Positions 1 through 6,700 of a stretch of 64,000 nucleotides of DNA are shown here, in pieces. Every line of letters begins with the position of its first letter. The stretch's first letter is position 1. Both the position numbers and the translations under genes were made by a program. The notes beneath the pieces were generated by a model. That model was not told the DNA's origin and made no database searches. It saw only the letters and a list, made by a program, of their open reading frames with translations. Origin of the DNA: Sva-07 sp963698565 (GTDB taxonomy: Bacteria; Actinomycetota; Acidimicrobiia; Acidimicrobiales; Ilumatobacteraceae); assembly GCA_963698565.1 (NCBI GenBank), contig CAVORH010000002.1, positions 328,556-392,555 on the forward strand. Reading direction: 5' to 3'.

Positions 1-878
1 ACCGCGGCTCGGATCCTGTCCGCGGTGGCCTTGGGGCGGGTGGTCACCGCTCGATACGTGAACCGCACGACGATCCACCCGGCCGCCAGCAGGTCGGCGT
101 CGCGGTCACGATCGCGCTCGAACGCGCCGCGGTCGAGGCCGTGGTGGGCCCATCCGTCGCACTCGAGCAGCACCGGCGTGTCGATCACCCGGAAGTCGAT
201 CTCGTGACCCTCGATCACGGGATGGAACTCGACGGGCGGGAGGTGGAAGCGGCCGACGAGGCGCGTCATCATCGCCTCGAGGACCGAGTCGGCCGGCTTG
301 TCGTCGATCGACCAGTCGTCGATCGCGGTCCGGGCGGCGACCACGCCCGCTCGTCCCGGCCGGGCGTGCTCGCTGACGGCGTGCTCGATCGCGCCGAGCG
401 AGGCGAGGCGGGTGGCGACCGCGTGGCCGACGGCGGCATGGACGCCGGGCGGGTCGACGGCGCCGAGGTCGACGATCGTGCGCAGGATGTTGGTGCAGGC
501 GATGCCGTACCGGCGCTGAGGCGTGAGGCGAGCCCGATCGGTCGGTCGATGGACGATCACGCCGGCGAGGTCGAGGTCGCGACGCCCTGCGGTCGGGATG
601 ACGTCGACCGGGTCGTCGTCGGGCCGTGGGACGCCCCACAGGCGCGCTGCCGAGCGGTGCGATGCGACGGCGGGCGCACCGACGGCGAGGACGCCGGCGA
701 CGATCCGCTGCTCGGGGGTGTCGGGCGTCCCGACCATTCGGGCGACGTACGGGTGGAGCTGCTGGAGCGTGCCTCGTTGGATCGCCCGGTACCAGGAGGT
801 GCGAGTGAGTCCGGATGCCTCGAAGGTGATGACGCCGTGGTGCGCTCGGGCCCAGTCGTCGAAGTCGGAGAGACGCAT
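1..878 (-). CDS. DUF559/Vsr-like endonuclease-fold protein with AbiEi-like N-terminus (3' end off window)
   Basis: Open from an ATG at 876-878 to the window edge, giving at least 292 residues without a stop. The N-terminus (MRLSDFDDWARAHHGVIT) starts a winged-helix-like segment with a TRTSWYRAIQRGTLQQLHP stretch, as in AbiEi-type antitoxin-like proteins common in actinobacteria. The end (about residue 218 onward) has IDFRVIDTPVLLECDGW followed by DRDADLLAAGWIVVRF, the pattern of DUF559 proteins, which share the very-short-patch-repair endonuclease fold. The acidic D/E positions of that fold are visible. Such proteins are widespread and poorly characterised, and no toxin partner is visible because the window ends here. 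Fold assignment is from family knowledge; function unknown. Confidence 0.75.
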   Translation of the reverse strand, partial: MRLSDFDDWARAHHGVITFEASGLTRTSWYRAIQRGTLQQLHPYVARMVGTPDTPEQRIVAGVLAVGAPAVASHRSAARLWGVPRPDDDPVDVIPTAGRRDLDLAGVIVHRPTDRARLTPQRRYGIACTNILRTIVDLGAVDPPGVHAAVGHAVATRLASLGAIEHAVSEHARPGRAGVVAARTAIDDWSIDDKPADSVLEAMMTRLVGRFHLPPVEFHPVIEGHEIDFRVIDTPVLLECDGWAHHGLDRGAFERDRDRDADLLAAGWIVVRFTYRAVTTRPKATADRIRAA

Positions 879-988
879 GCGCCCCAGTGGGCGCTCGGCG
901 GCCGGTGCGGGAACGATCGTTGACCCATTCCGGTCTCGGCGGATGTGGTCGCGGGTGTCGCGATCGGATCCGCTGAGACGTGTTCGGG

Positions 989-1968
989 TCAGGGGGCGGG
1001 GAGCAGGAGGAGGGCGGTGCCGTCGCCGCCGGGGTTCGCCGCCGCCGTGACGATCGTGCCGCCGGCGAGGGCGGCCGCTCCGGTGAGGCAGGGGCCGAGG
1101 GCGGCGGCGTAGGCGTCGTCGTCGGTCTCCCACGCGAGCAGCTGGCCGTCGAGGAAGCCGCACACGCCGAGCGATCCGTCGGCGAGCGCGATCATCGCCG
1201 AGGGCGCACGCGGCACCTGGCCGGTCGCGGTGTGCAGGTCGCGTGCGTCGAGGTCGCCGCGGCCGATGCGCTCGACGTCGTCGCCGACGGCGTTGTCGGC
1301 CACCCACAGCTGGTCGTCGACGACCGTGAACGCGAACGGATTGGTGTAGCCGTCGCTCAGCACCACCGGTTCCTGGTCGGGCGGACCGGCGGGATCGAGC
1401 TGCACCATCGCGCCGCTGCCGTTGGCCTTCGCCCACTCGGTGAGCTGGCCGATGCCGAGGATCAGCTTCCCGTCGGCGCTGGCCTCGAGATGTCCGCCGA
1501 CCGCACCGCCCGCGGTGCCGCCGCCGTCCCACACGATCCGAACGCTGCTCGTGCCAGCGCCGACCGGGCCGACCTCGCCGACCAGCAGATGGTTGGTGCC
1601 GGGGTCGGTCCAGGCGGCGTAGCGGACGCCGTCGATCACGGTGTGTCCGAGCAGCCCTCGTTGTTCGCCTTCCGTGCTCACGTCGATCGTTGCGAGCATC
1701 GAGACATCCTCGATGGTGGCTGCGCCGTCATCGGGGATCGTGAGCGCCCGGATCGTGCCGTCGCGCCGATCGATCCACTCGACGGTCGTGCCGCCGGCCT
1801 CACCGTCGTCGCCCGCGGCCCGCAGTGCGATCACGTCGCCCGGCGCGCTGTCGGCCAGCTCGAGCAGGACGCGGGCGCGGGCGTCGCTGCTGTGGAGTCG
1901 TCGCCCGAGCATCCGGTCGCCAGCACCGCTGCAGCACCGAGGACGACCAGGGCGGCGAACGACCTCAT
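989..1968 (-). CDS. Secreted lipoprotein with beta-propeller-like body, frame-interrupted
   Basis: An ATG at 1966-1968 starts a classical lipoprotein signal (MRSFAALVVLGAAAVLATGC) with lipobox LATGC and an STAATPAPA linker. That frame stops within 45 codons. The body (LLELADSAPGDVIALRAAG onward) continues in another frame to the stop at 989-991, so the reading frame must change near 1870-1900, in a run of CCCGCG. Removing two bases or adding one restores a single protein of about 326 residues. The body has repeated short beta motifs such as NPFAFTVVDDQLWVADNAV and a GQLTEWAKANGSGAM segment, reminiscent of extracellular sugar-dehydrogenase/NHL-type propellers. Substrate unknown. It is divergent from the PHP gene, with 25 bases between starts. 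Confidence 0.65.
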
Positions 1969-1993
1969 TCGGCCCGACGCTACAGTCGCCGAG

Positions 1994-3049
1994 GTGAGCG
2001 ATGGCCGCGACCCAGCGAGTCCGACGCCGGCGCCGATGACGCCGGAGCAGGCGATCCTGCGGGTGATCCACTGCCTCGACCGGGCGCACGAGAGCGGGTT
2101 CAAGTCGAAGGCGTTCGTCCGGGCGCTCGATGTGGTTCGCACGACACCGCCCGACGAACTGGCCGATCGGGCGGCAGCCGGCACCCTCACCGACCTCGAG
2201 GGGCTCGGCTCGTCGACCGCCGGGGTGATCGCCGATGCGCTCGCCGGCCGGGTGCCGGCGTACCTCACGAAGATCGAAGCGGAGTCGAGGGTGTCGATCA
2301 CGCCGGAGGGGCAGGTGTACCGAGACGCCCTGCGCGGCGACTGCCACCTCCACTCCACGTGGAGCGATGGTGGTGCGCCGATCGAGGCGATGGCAGCGAC
2401 GGCGATCGCACTCGGCCACGAGTACATGGTGCAGACCGATCATTCGGCCCGGCTGACCATCGCCCACGGGTTGAACGAGGACCGGCTCACCGAGCAACTC
2501 GACCAGATCGCGGCGATCAACGCCGACATCGCCGCAGCGGGCCACGACTTCCGGATCCTCGCGGGGATGGAGGTCGACATCCTCGAGGACGGGTCGCTCG
2601 ACCTCGCCGACCACATGTTGGAGCGCCTCGATGTGGTGGTGGCGAGCGTGCACTCGAAGCTGCGGATGGAACGCCGGCAGATGACCGAGCGGATGCTGAT
2701 GGCGGTTGCATCGCCGCACGTCGACATCCTCGGGCACTGCACCGGGCGGATGATCGGCAAGCGCCCGCCGTCGGAGTTCGACGCCGACTACGTGTTCGCC
2801 GCGTGCGCGCAGTTCGACACGGCGGTGGAGATCAACTGCCGTCCCGAGCGGCTCGACCCGCCGAGGGAATTGCTCGACGTGGCGATCGAGTACGGCTGCT
2901 GGTTCTCGATCGACACCGACGCCCACGCCACCGGCCAGCTGGAGTGGCAACCGCTCGGGTGCGACCGTGCCGCTGAGCGAGGCGTGCCGATCGAGCGGAT
3001 CATCAACACGATGTCCGCCGACGACCTCCTCGCCTGGACCGCCGGCTGA
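1994..3049 (+). CDS. PHP-domain phosphoesterase with PolX-like helix-hairpin-helix N-terminus
   Basis: Encodes 351 residues from GTG 1994; ATG 2036 is an alternative start. I prefer the GTG because TACAGT at 1981-1986 lies seven bases upstream, the spacing of a leaderless promoter. Residues about 15-95 resemble the small helical and helix-hairpin-helix region of family X DNA polymerases (LTDLEGLGSSTAGVIADAL). Then comes the PHP domain: GDCHLHSTWSDGG, MVQTDHS, GMEVDILEDG, ASVHS, DILGHCTG and a final SIDTDAHAT, so the metal-binding histidine and aspartate set looks complete. The nucleotidyl-transferase palm of PolX is absent, so this is a stand-alone phosphoesterase, probably acting on a phosphate ester or nucleic-acid end. 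The exact substrate cannot be read from sequence. Confidence 0.85.
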   Translation: MSDGRDPASPTPAPMTPEQAILRVIHCLDRAHESGFKSKAFVRALDVVRTTPPDELADRAAAGTLTDLEGLGSSTAGVIADALAGRVPAYLTKIEAESRVSITPEGQVYRDALRGDCHLHSTWSDGGAPIEAMAATAIALGHEYMVQTDHSARLTIAHGLNEDRLTEQLDQIAAINADIAAAGHDFRILAGMEVDILEDGSLDLADHMLERLDVVVASVHSKLRMERRQMTERMLMAVASPHVDILGHCTGRMIGKRPPSEFDADYVFAACAQFDTAVEINCRPERLDPPRELLDVAIEYGCWFSIDTDAHATGQLEWQPLGCDRAAERGVPIERIINTMSADDLLAWTAG

Positions 3050-3077
3050 CCACGCCCCGCCGCCCGACCACGCCCCC

Positions 3078-3273
3078 CGTTTGCGCGACGTTCTGGGTGG
3101 GACGGTCCACCGGAAGTGCAACGCAAACGTGATGGGCCGCGGCCGTCCCCGTTTGCGCGACGTTCTGGGTGGGGCGGTCCACCGGAAGTGCGACGCAAAC
3201 GTGATGGGCCGCGGCCGTCCCCGTTTGCGCGACGGTCTGGGTGGGACGGTCCACCGGAAGTGCAACGCAAACG
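3078..3273. repeat. Tandem array of three 52-bp palindromic elements (intergenic)
   Basis: Three copies at 3078-3129, 3150-3201 and 3222-3273, exactly 72 bp apart and separated by 20-bp spacers (TGATGGGCCGCGGCCGTCCC). Each copy begins CGTTTGCG and ends CGCAAACG, an 8-bp inverted repeat. A central TTCTGGGTGGG and a GGTGG...CCACC inner dyad suggest a double hairpin. The array sits between the convergent PHP gene (ends 3049) and the hydrolase gene (ends 3295), so it may also act as a bidirectional terminator. The same 52+20 design recurs at 9074-9197 inside a gene. Confidence 0.9.
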
Positions 3274-3294
3274 TGGTGCGGTGCGGCGGGCGGG

Positions 3295-4506
3295 TCAGGC
3301 CATCATGGCGCCGTAGGCGGCGAGGAGCAGGCCGGCGCCGCGTAGGTCGCCGGTGGTGCCCTCGCCCATCCTGTTCATCACGTAGCTGAAGCTCATCTGG
3401 GCGTCGACGTCGACGATCGCGAGCGAACCGCCCCAGCCGCCCCAGAAGCACGTGCGCGGGTTCGGCACGGGCAGCATCGGCCCCGGCAGCCCGAACCCCA
3501 TGCCCATGTTCAGCTCCACCGGAAGGATCAGATCGGGCCCCTCGATCTGCTGGTCGAAGATGCGCGCCACGCCCTCCTCGGAGAGCAGCGTGACACCGCG
3601 AGCGGTGCCGCCGCACGCCGTCGGTGTGTGGCAGAGCGCAACCGAGCGTGCGTTGCCGTGGCCGCCGGCGGCAGGGATCTCGGCGCGGCGCCAGTCCTTG
3701 CGCCACGAGAAGTCGGCGGTGAGCGCCGGGTTGGAGAGCGTGCGGTAGGCGATCGAGTCGCGGTCGGCGTCCTCCTCACCGAGCGGGCTCGACGGCGGGA
3801 TCACGCGGGCGACCCGTGCGTCGCACGAAGCGGGCGTGCCGATGTGGAAGTCGGCGCCGAGCGGCCCGGCGACCTCCTCGGCGAAGAACGTGCCGAGCGA
3901 TCGGCCGTCGACACGCTCGACGATCTCGCCGAGCAGGTAGCCCTGGCTGATCGCGTGGTAGCCGGACTTCGTGCCGGGCTCCCACCACGGCGCCTGCGCC
4001 GCGTGCAGGCCGACCAACTTGTCGTGGTCGAGGAGGTCGAACATCGTGAGCGGTTCGTCCCAACCGGACAATCCGGCGGTGTGACTCAGCACGTGCCGCG
4101 TCGCCACCGACTCCTTGCCGTTGGCTGCGAACTCGGGCCAGTAGGTGGCGATCGGCTCGTACAGGTCGAGCTCGCCCCGGTCGGCGAGCATCAGGCAACA
4201 CAGCGCGGCCATCGTCTTGGTGGTCGACCACACGTTGATGATCGTGTCCTCCTGCCAGTCGCCCTCGACGCCGGGGATGCCTGCCTCGTCGTCGTCGGGA
4301 CCGTCGAAGGTGGCGGTGCCGCCCCACAGGTCGACGACCGTTTCGCCGCCGATCGTGATCGCCACCGACGCGCCGACGTCGCCCTGGGTGGCGAAGTTGT
4401 CGGCGAACGCGTCTCGCACCGCCTCGAAGCCGGGGGCGACCGTGCCGTGGATGGCGGTTCCGGTCGTTCCGGTGCCGGTCGGAGTTGCGTGCTCGTCGGT
4501 CGTCAT
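3295..4506 (-). CDS. Serine hydrolase, beta-lactamase class C / family VIII esterase type
   Basis: A 403-residue protein from ATG 4506 with the fold signature of class C beta-lactamases, DD-peptidases and EstB-like esterases. The nucleophile motif S-T-T-K is near residue 92 (NVWSTTKTM), followed by LMLADRGELDLYEPIATYWP and VLSHTAGLSGWDEPL. The tyrosine motif is in SGYHAISQGYLLGEIV. The C-terminus carries CFWGGWGGSLAIVDV, where a KTG/HTG-like triad normally sits; here it appears as WGG, as in family VIII esterases. There is no signal peptide, so cytoplasmic action on an ester is more likely than antibiotic hydrolysis. The gene is monocistronic and converges on the palindrome array. Confidence 0.85.
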   Translation of the reverse strand: MTTDEHATPTGTGTTGTAIHGTVAPGFEAVRDAFADNFATQGDVGASVAITIGGETVVDLWGGTATFDGPDDDEAGIPGVEGDWQEDTIINVWSTTKTMAALCCLMLADRGELDLYEPIATYWPEFAANGKESVATRHVLSHTAGLSGWDEPLTMFDLLDHDKLVGLHAAQAPWWEPGTKSGYHAISQGYLLGEIVERVDGRSLGTFFAEEVAGPLGADFHIGTPASCDARVARVIPPSSPLGEEDADRDSIAYRTLSNPALTADFSWRKDWRRAEIPAAGGHGNARSVALCHTPTACGGTARGVTLLSEEGVARIFDQQIEGPDLILPVELNMGMGFGLPGPMLPVPNPRTCFWGGWGGSLAIVDVDAQMSFSYVMNRMGEGTTGDLRGAGLLLAAYGAMMA

Positions 4507-4617
4507 GTCGGCAACGTAGTGGTCGGGTTCGCGCAGCGGCCGACCGGACGGTTGCCCGCCTGGTGTCGAACGGCCTGCTCCGAGGTGCCCGCGGTGCCGG
4601 GGCGCTCGGTGGCGGCG

Positions 4618-4646
4618 TTGGGGCGGGGTGGGCGGCGCCGTAGCAT
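4618..4646 (+). promoter_or_regulatory. Putative promoter of the bL37-like gene
   Basis: TTGGGG at 4618-4623 and TAGCAT at 4641-4646 are separated by 17 bases. The start codon of the small gene lies nine bases after the second box, so transcription would begin almost at the ATG. Pattern match only. Confidence 0.45.
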
Positions 4647-4655
4647 GGCATCCCT

Positions 4656-4742
4656 ATGTCGAAGAAGACCAAGAAGAAGAAGGCCAAGATGCGCCGCTCG
4701 AAGGCGAATCACGGCAAGCGCCCCAACATGGGCCGCGGCTGA
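4656..4742 (+). CDS. Ribosomal protein bL37-like small basic protein (28 aa)
   Basis: A 28-codon reading frame (MSKKTKKKKAKMRRSKANHG, then KRPNMGRG) from ATG 4656 to TGA 4742. It is almost entirely Lys/Arg in its first half and ends in ANHGKRPN. From memory, this ending is the hallmark of bL37, the small extra 50S protein seen in mycobacterial ribosome structures and conserved in actinobacteria. It would bind 23S rRNA in the large subunit. The gene stands alone behind its own promoter-like boxes (4618-4646). It is below the length cut-off of most gene finders. The match is by motif recall, not alignment; a chance basic peptide is the alternative. Confidence 0.65.
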   Translation: MSKKTKKKKAKMRRSKANHGKRPNMGRG

Positions 4743-4774
4743 ACTGATCCCCACGCGCCGGACGTCGCTGCATC

Positions 4775-5461
4775 GTGGACCCCCGAGTCGAGTGGCTCAC
4801 GGTGTCGGGCGATCCCGACGTCTGGCGATCGATCGGCTTCGTCGTCACCGACGACGGCCATCTTCCGCTCCACGGCACCTCGCTTCGCATCCTCACCCCC
4901 GGCTCGTCGTCGGCGCCTCAGCACAGCGGTGCTGACGCCGAGATCTCCAGTTCCGCCACCGGCATCGTCGGCTGGGCGTTGAGCGGGATCACCGAGCACT
5001 CCCACCCCGATTCGACCGACCGCCGGGTCGACATCGACGGTCTGCCCACGGAGATCGTCCCCGCCCGAGGTCCGATGTACGCCGATCACGAGATCGGCGC
5101 GGTCGGGCTCGATCACGTGGTGGTGATGACCTCGCAGCTCGAGCGGACGAGCGACGCGATCGCTGCGGCCACCGGCTGTGAGCTCAAGCGCATCCGCGAT
5201 CTGGGCGAGATGCGGCAGGGCTTCCACCGCATCGGACGTGGCGGATTGATCGTCGAGCTCGTCGAGCGGCCCGACATCCCCGACGGACCGGCGAGCTTCT
5301 GGGGCCTCGTGGTCAACGTCGACGATCTCGACGCCGCGTGCGCCCGCCTCGGCGCCGATCGCGTGTCACCGCCGAAGGACGCCGTGCAACCGGGCCGCCG
5401 GATCGCCACCGTGCGCTCCGACGTCGGCCTCGGCCTCCCCGTCGCACTGATGACGCCCTGA
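4775..5461 (+). CDS. VOC (glyoxalase/bleomycin-resistance) superfamily protein
   Basis: A 228-residue protein starting at GTG 4775 (MDPRVEWLTVSGDPDVWRSI). It has two vicinal-oxygen-chelate-like halves. The first is short and degenerate (WRSIGFVV...LRILTPG). The second is clearer, beginning GAVGLDHVVVMTSQLERTSD and ending ARLGADRVSPPKDAVQPGRR with a final beta strand. HVVV and VELVE supply the usual metal-ligand positions of the second half. Members include glyoxalases, dioxygenases and binding proteins, and nothing here fixes the substrate. The gene lies 32 bp after the bL37-like gene on the same strand and converges on the LPQTG gene across a hairpin. Confidence 0.75.
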   Translation: MDPRVEWLTVSGDPDVWRSIGFVVTDDGHLPLHGTSLRILTPGSSSAPQHSGADAEISSSATGIVGWALSGITEHSHPDSTDRRVDIDGLPTEIVPARGPMYADHEIGAVGLDHVVVMTSQLERTSDAIAAATGCELKRIRDLGEMRQGFHRIGRGGLIVELVERPDIPDGPASFWGLVVNVDDLDAACARLGADRVSPPKDAVQPGRRIATVRSDVGLGLPVALMTP

Positions 5462-5503
5462 TCTCCTGACGCGACAACTCCGGCCCGCCCACACCCCTCG
5501 AGC

Positions 5504-5541
5504 GATGAGCGACGCCCCCGTGGACGGGGACGCCGCTCATC
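5504..5541. terminator. Bidirectional terminator hairpin
   Basis: Left arm 5504-5521 (GATGAGCGACGCCCCCGT) and right arm 5524-5541 pair at 16 of 18 positions; the central pairs open to form the loop. It lies between the stop of the VOC gene (5461) and the stop of the converging LPQTG gene (5556), as expected for a shared terminator. There is no U-tract. Confidence 0.6.
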
Positions 5542-5555
5542 GCCTGGGTGCTGGA

Positions 5556-6383
5556 TCAGCTCGCTTGGGGGCTGATCCCGTCGTTGCGGCGGCGGCGAGC
5601 GGCGGTGAGCATCAGCAGACCGGCCAACAACGCCGCGGCGCCGACGATCACGCCATTGCCGGGGCCGCCGCCCGTCTGCGGGAGTGCGCAGTCGTCCGCG
5701 GGATTGCCGTCGTTGTTCTGGCCGGGCACGCAGACCGTCGTGGTCGGTGGAGTGGTGGTGGTGGGAACGACCGCTTCGGGCGGGTTGGCGCACGCTGATG
5801 ACGCTGGCACGTAGCTGACGGTCGTCGAGGCGGACACGCCGTCCACCGTGACGTCGATGATCAGCCCGTCGCGGAGGATCTCATCGCTGGGATCGGGGAT
5901 CCACGATCCGTCGTCGGCCAGCATCCACCCGGGCCAGTCGGTTCCGTTGCCGGCCGCGTCGACTGACGCGCCGGGCCAGATGAACGTGCCGGACAGGTTG
6001 GACACCTCGAGCGTCTCGACCACGGTTCCCGTCACGGTCTTGACGACCAGCGTGGCAGTGCCGCTGACCGGCGTGAAGCCCACGGGAACGATTGCGTAGC
6101 TGACGAACGGAGCGTCCCGAACGCAGACCGGTGAGAAGGCGCCGACCTCGATCGACCGCACCGCAGCGCTGGTCGTCGTGACGTAGTTGTCGGACGAGGG
6201 AGGTACCGGCGGAAGCCCGGTGGCCACCAGCCCGGCGTCGGCCGCACCGTCCTCGGCGTGCGCCGCCGAGGGGGCGGCGGTCATGACGAGCAGCACCGCA
6301 GCGATGCCCGCCACCAGGTGCCGCCAACCCGGTGGTGCAGTCCGGTCGACGTGTGACGCCGGTGATGCGTTGGTGGTTGTCAT
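5556..6383 (-). CDS. LPXTG (LPQTG)-anchored surface protein
   Basis: A 275-residue protein from ATG 6383, with an AAGG ribosome site upstream (GAAGGCGGGCTC before the ATG). An N-terminal signal peptide (WRHLVAGIAAVLLVMTAAPS then AAHA) is followed by about 170 residues of beta-rich exported domain. A short Thr/Pro stalk (VVPTTTTPPTTTVCVPG) leads to the sorting signal LPQTGGG, a hydrophobic stretch (VIVGAAALLAGLLMLTA) and an RRRR tail, so sortase should attach it to peptidoglycan. No sortase gene is in the window. The middle domain is not one I recognise; two cysteines could form a disulfide. It belongs to a minus-strand block of surface genes (5.5-12.2 kb). Confidence 0.85.
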   Translation of the reverse strand: MTTTNASPASHVDRTAPPGWRHLVAGIAAVLLVMTAAPSAAHAEDGAADAGLVATGLPPVPPSSDNYVTTTSAAVRSIEVGAFSPVCVRDAPFVSYAIVPVGFTPVSGTATLVVKTVTGTVVETLEVSNLSGTFIWPGASVDAAGNGTDWPGWMLADDGSWIPDPSDEILRDGLIIDVTVDGVSASTTVSYVPASSACANPPEAVVPTTTTPPTTTVCVPGQNNDGNPADDCALPQTGGGPGNGVIVGAAALLAGLLMLTAARRRRNDGISPQAS

Positions 6384-6700
6384 GAGCCCGCCTTCAGTGT
6401 CCGCCTGCTGATCGCAATCGGGTTGACCACGTTCAGTGGTGGCGACTCTACCGGGCCGGCGCCTGCAACTGCAAGTGCGGAACCGGAGAAAACCCATGCC
6501 CCGCTTGAGATTCAAGGCAGAGTCTGGAGTCGTCGGCTCCGCCCACGCTGGGCGTTCGGGCCGCCACGTCAACGGTTGGTCTGCTCGAATCTCACGGAGA
6601 GTGATGGCACGCTGTGGTCGGTCGTACCGGGTCCGCGCCGCGGGAAGGGTCGCATGGTGTTCCCGGTTCGCACCCACCGATCGGGCGGGAACGGTCTGCC
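6384..6700. other. Gene-free 317-bp gap
   Basis: Between the start of the LPQTG gene and the stop of the DUF4012 gene, both on the minus strand. No reading frame here has convincing composition. It should hold the promoter of the LPQTG gene; ACTCTA at 6447-6452 reads TAGAGT on the minus strand and is a weak -10 candidate. I see no strong hairpin. Confidence 0.4.

Noticed and set aside
3078..3273. CRISPR array
   Set aside because: The spacers are identical to each other, the units are long palindromes with only three copies, and there are no cas genes.
3295..4506. Antibiotic-resistance beta-lactamase
   Set aside because: The protein has no signal peptide and shows the WGG-type motif of family VIII esterases; resistance cannot be inferred.
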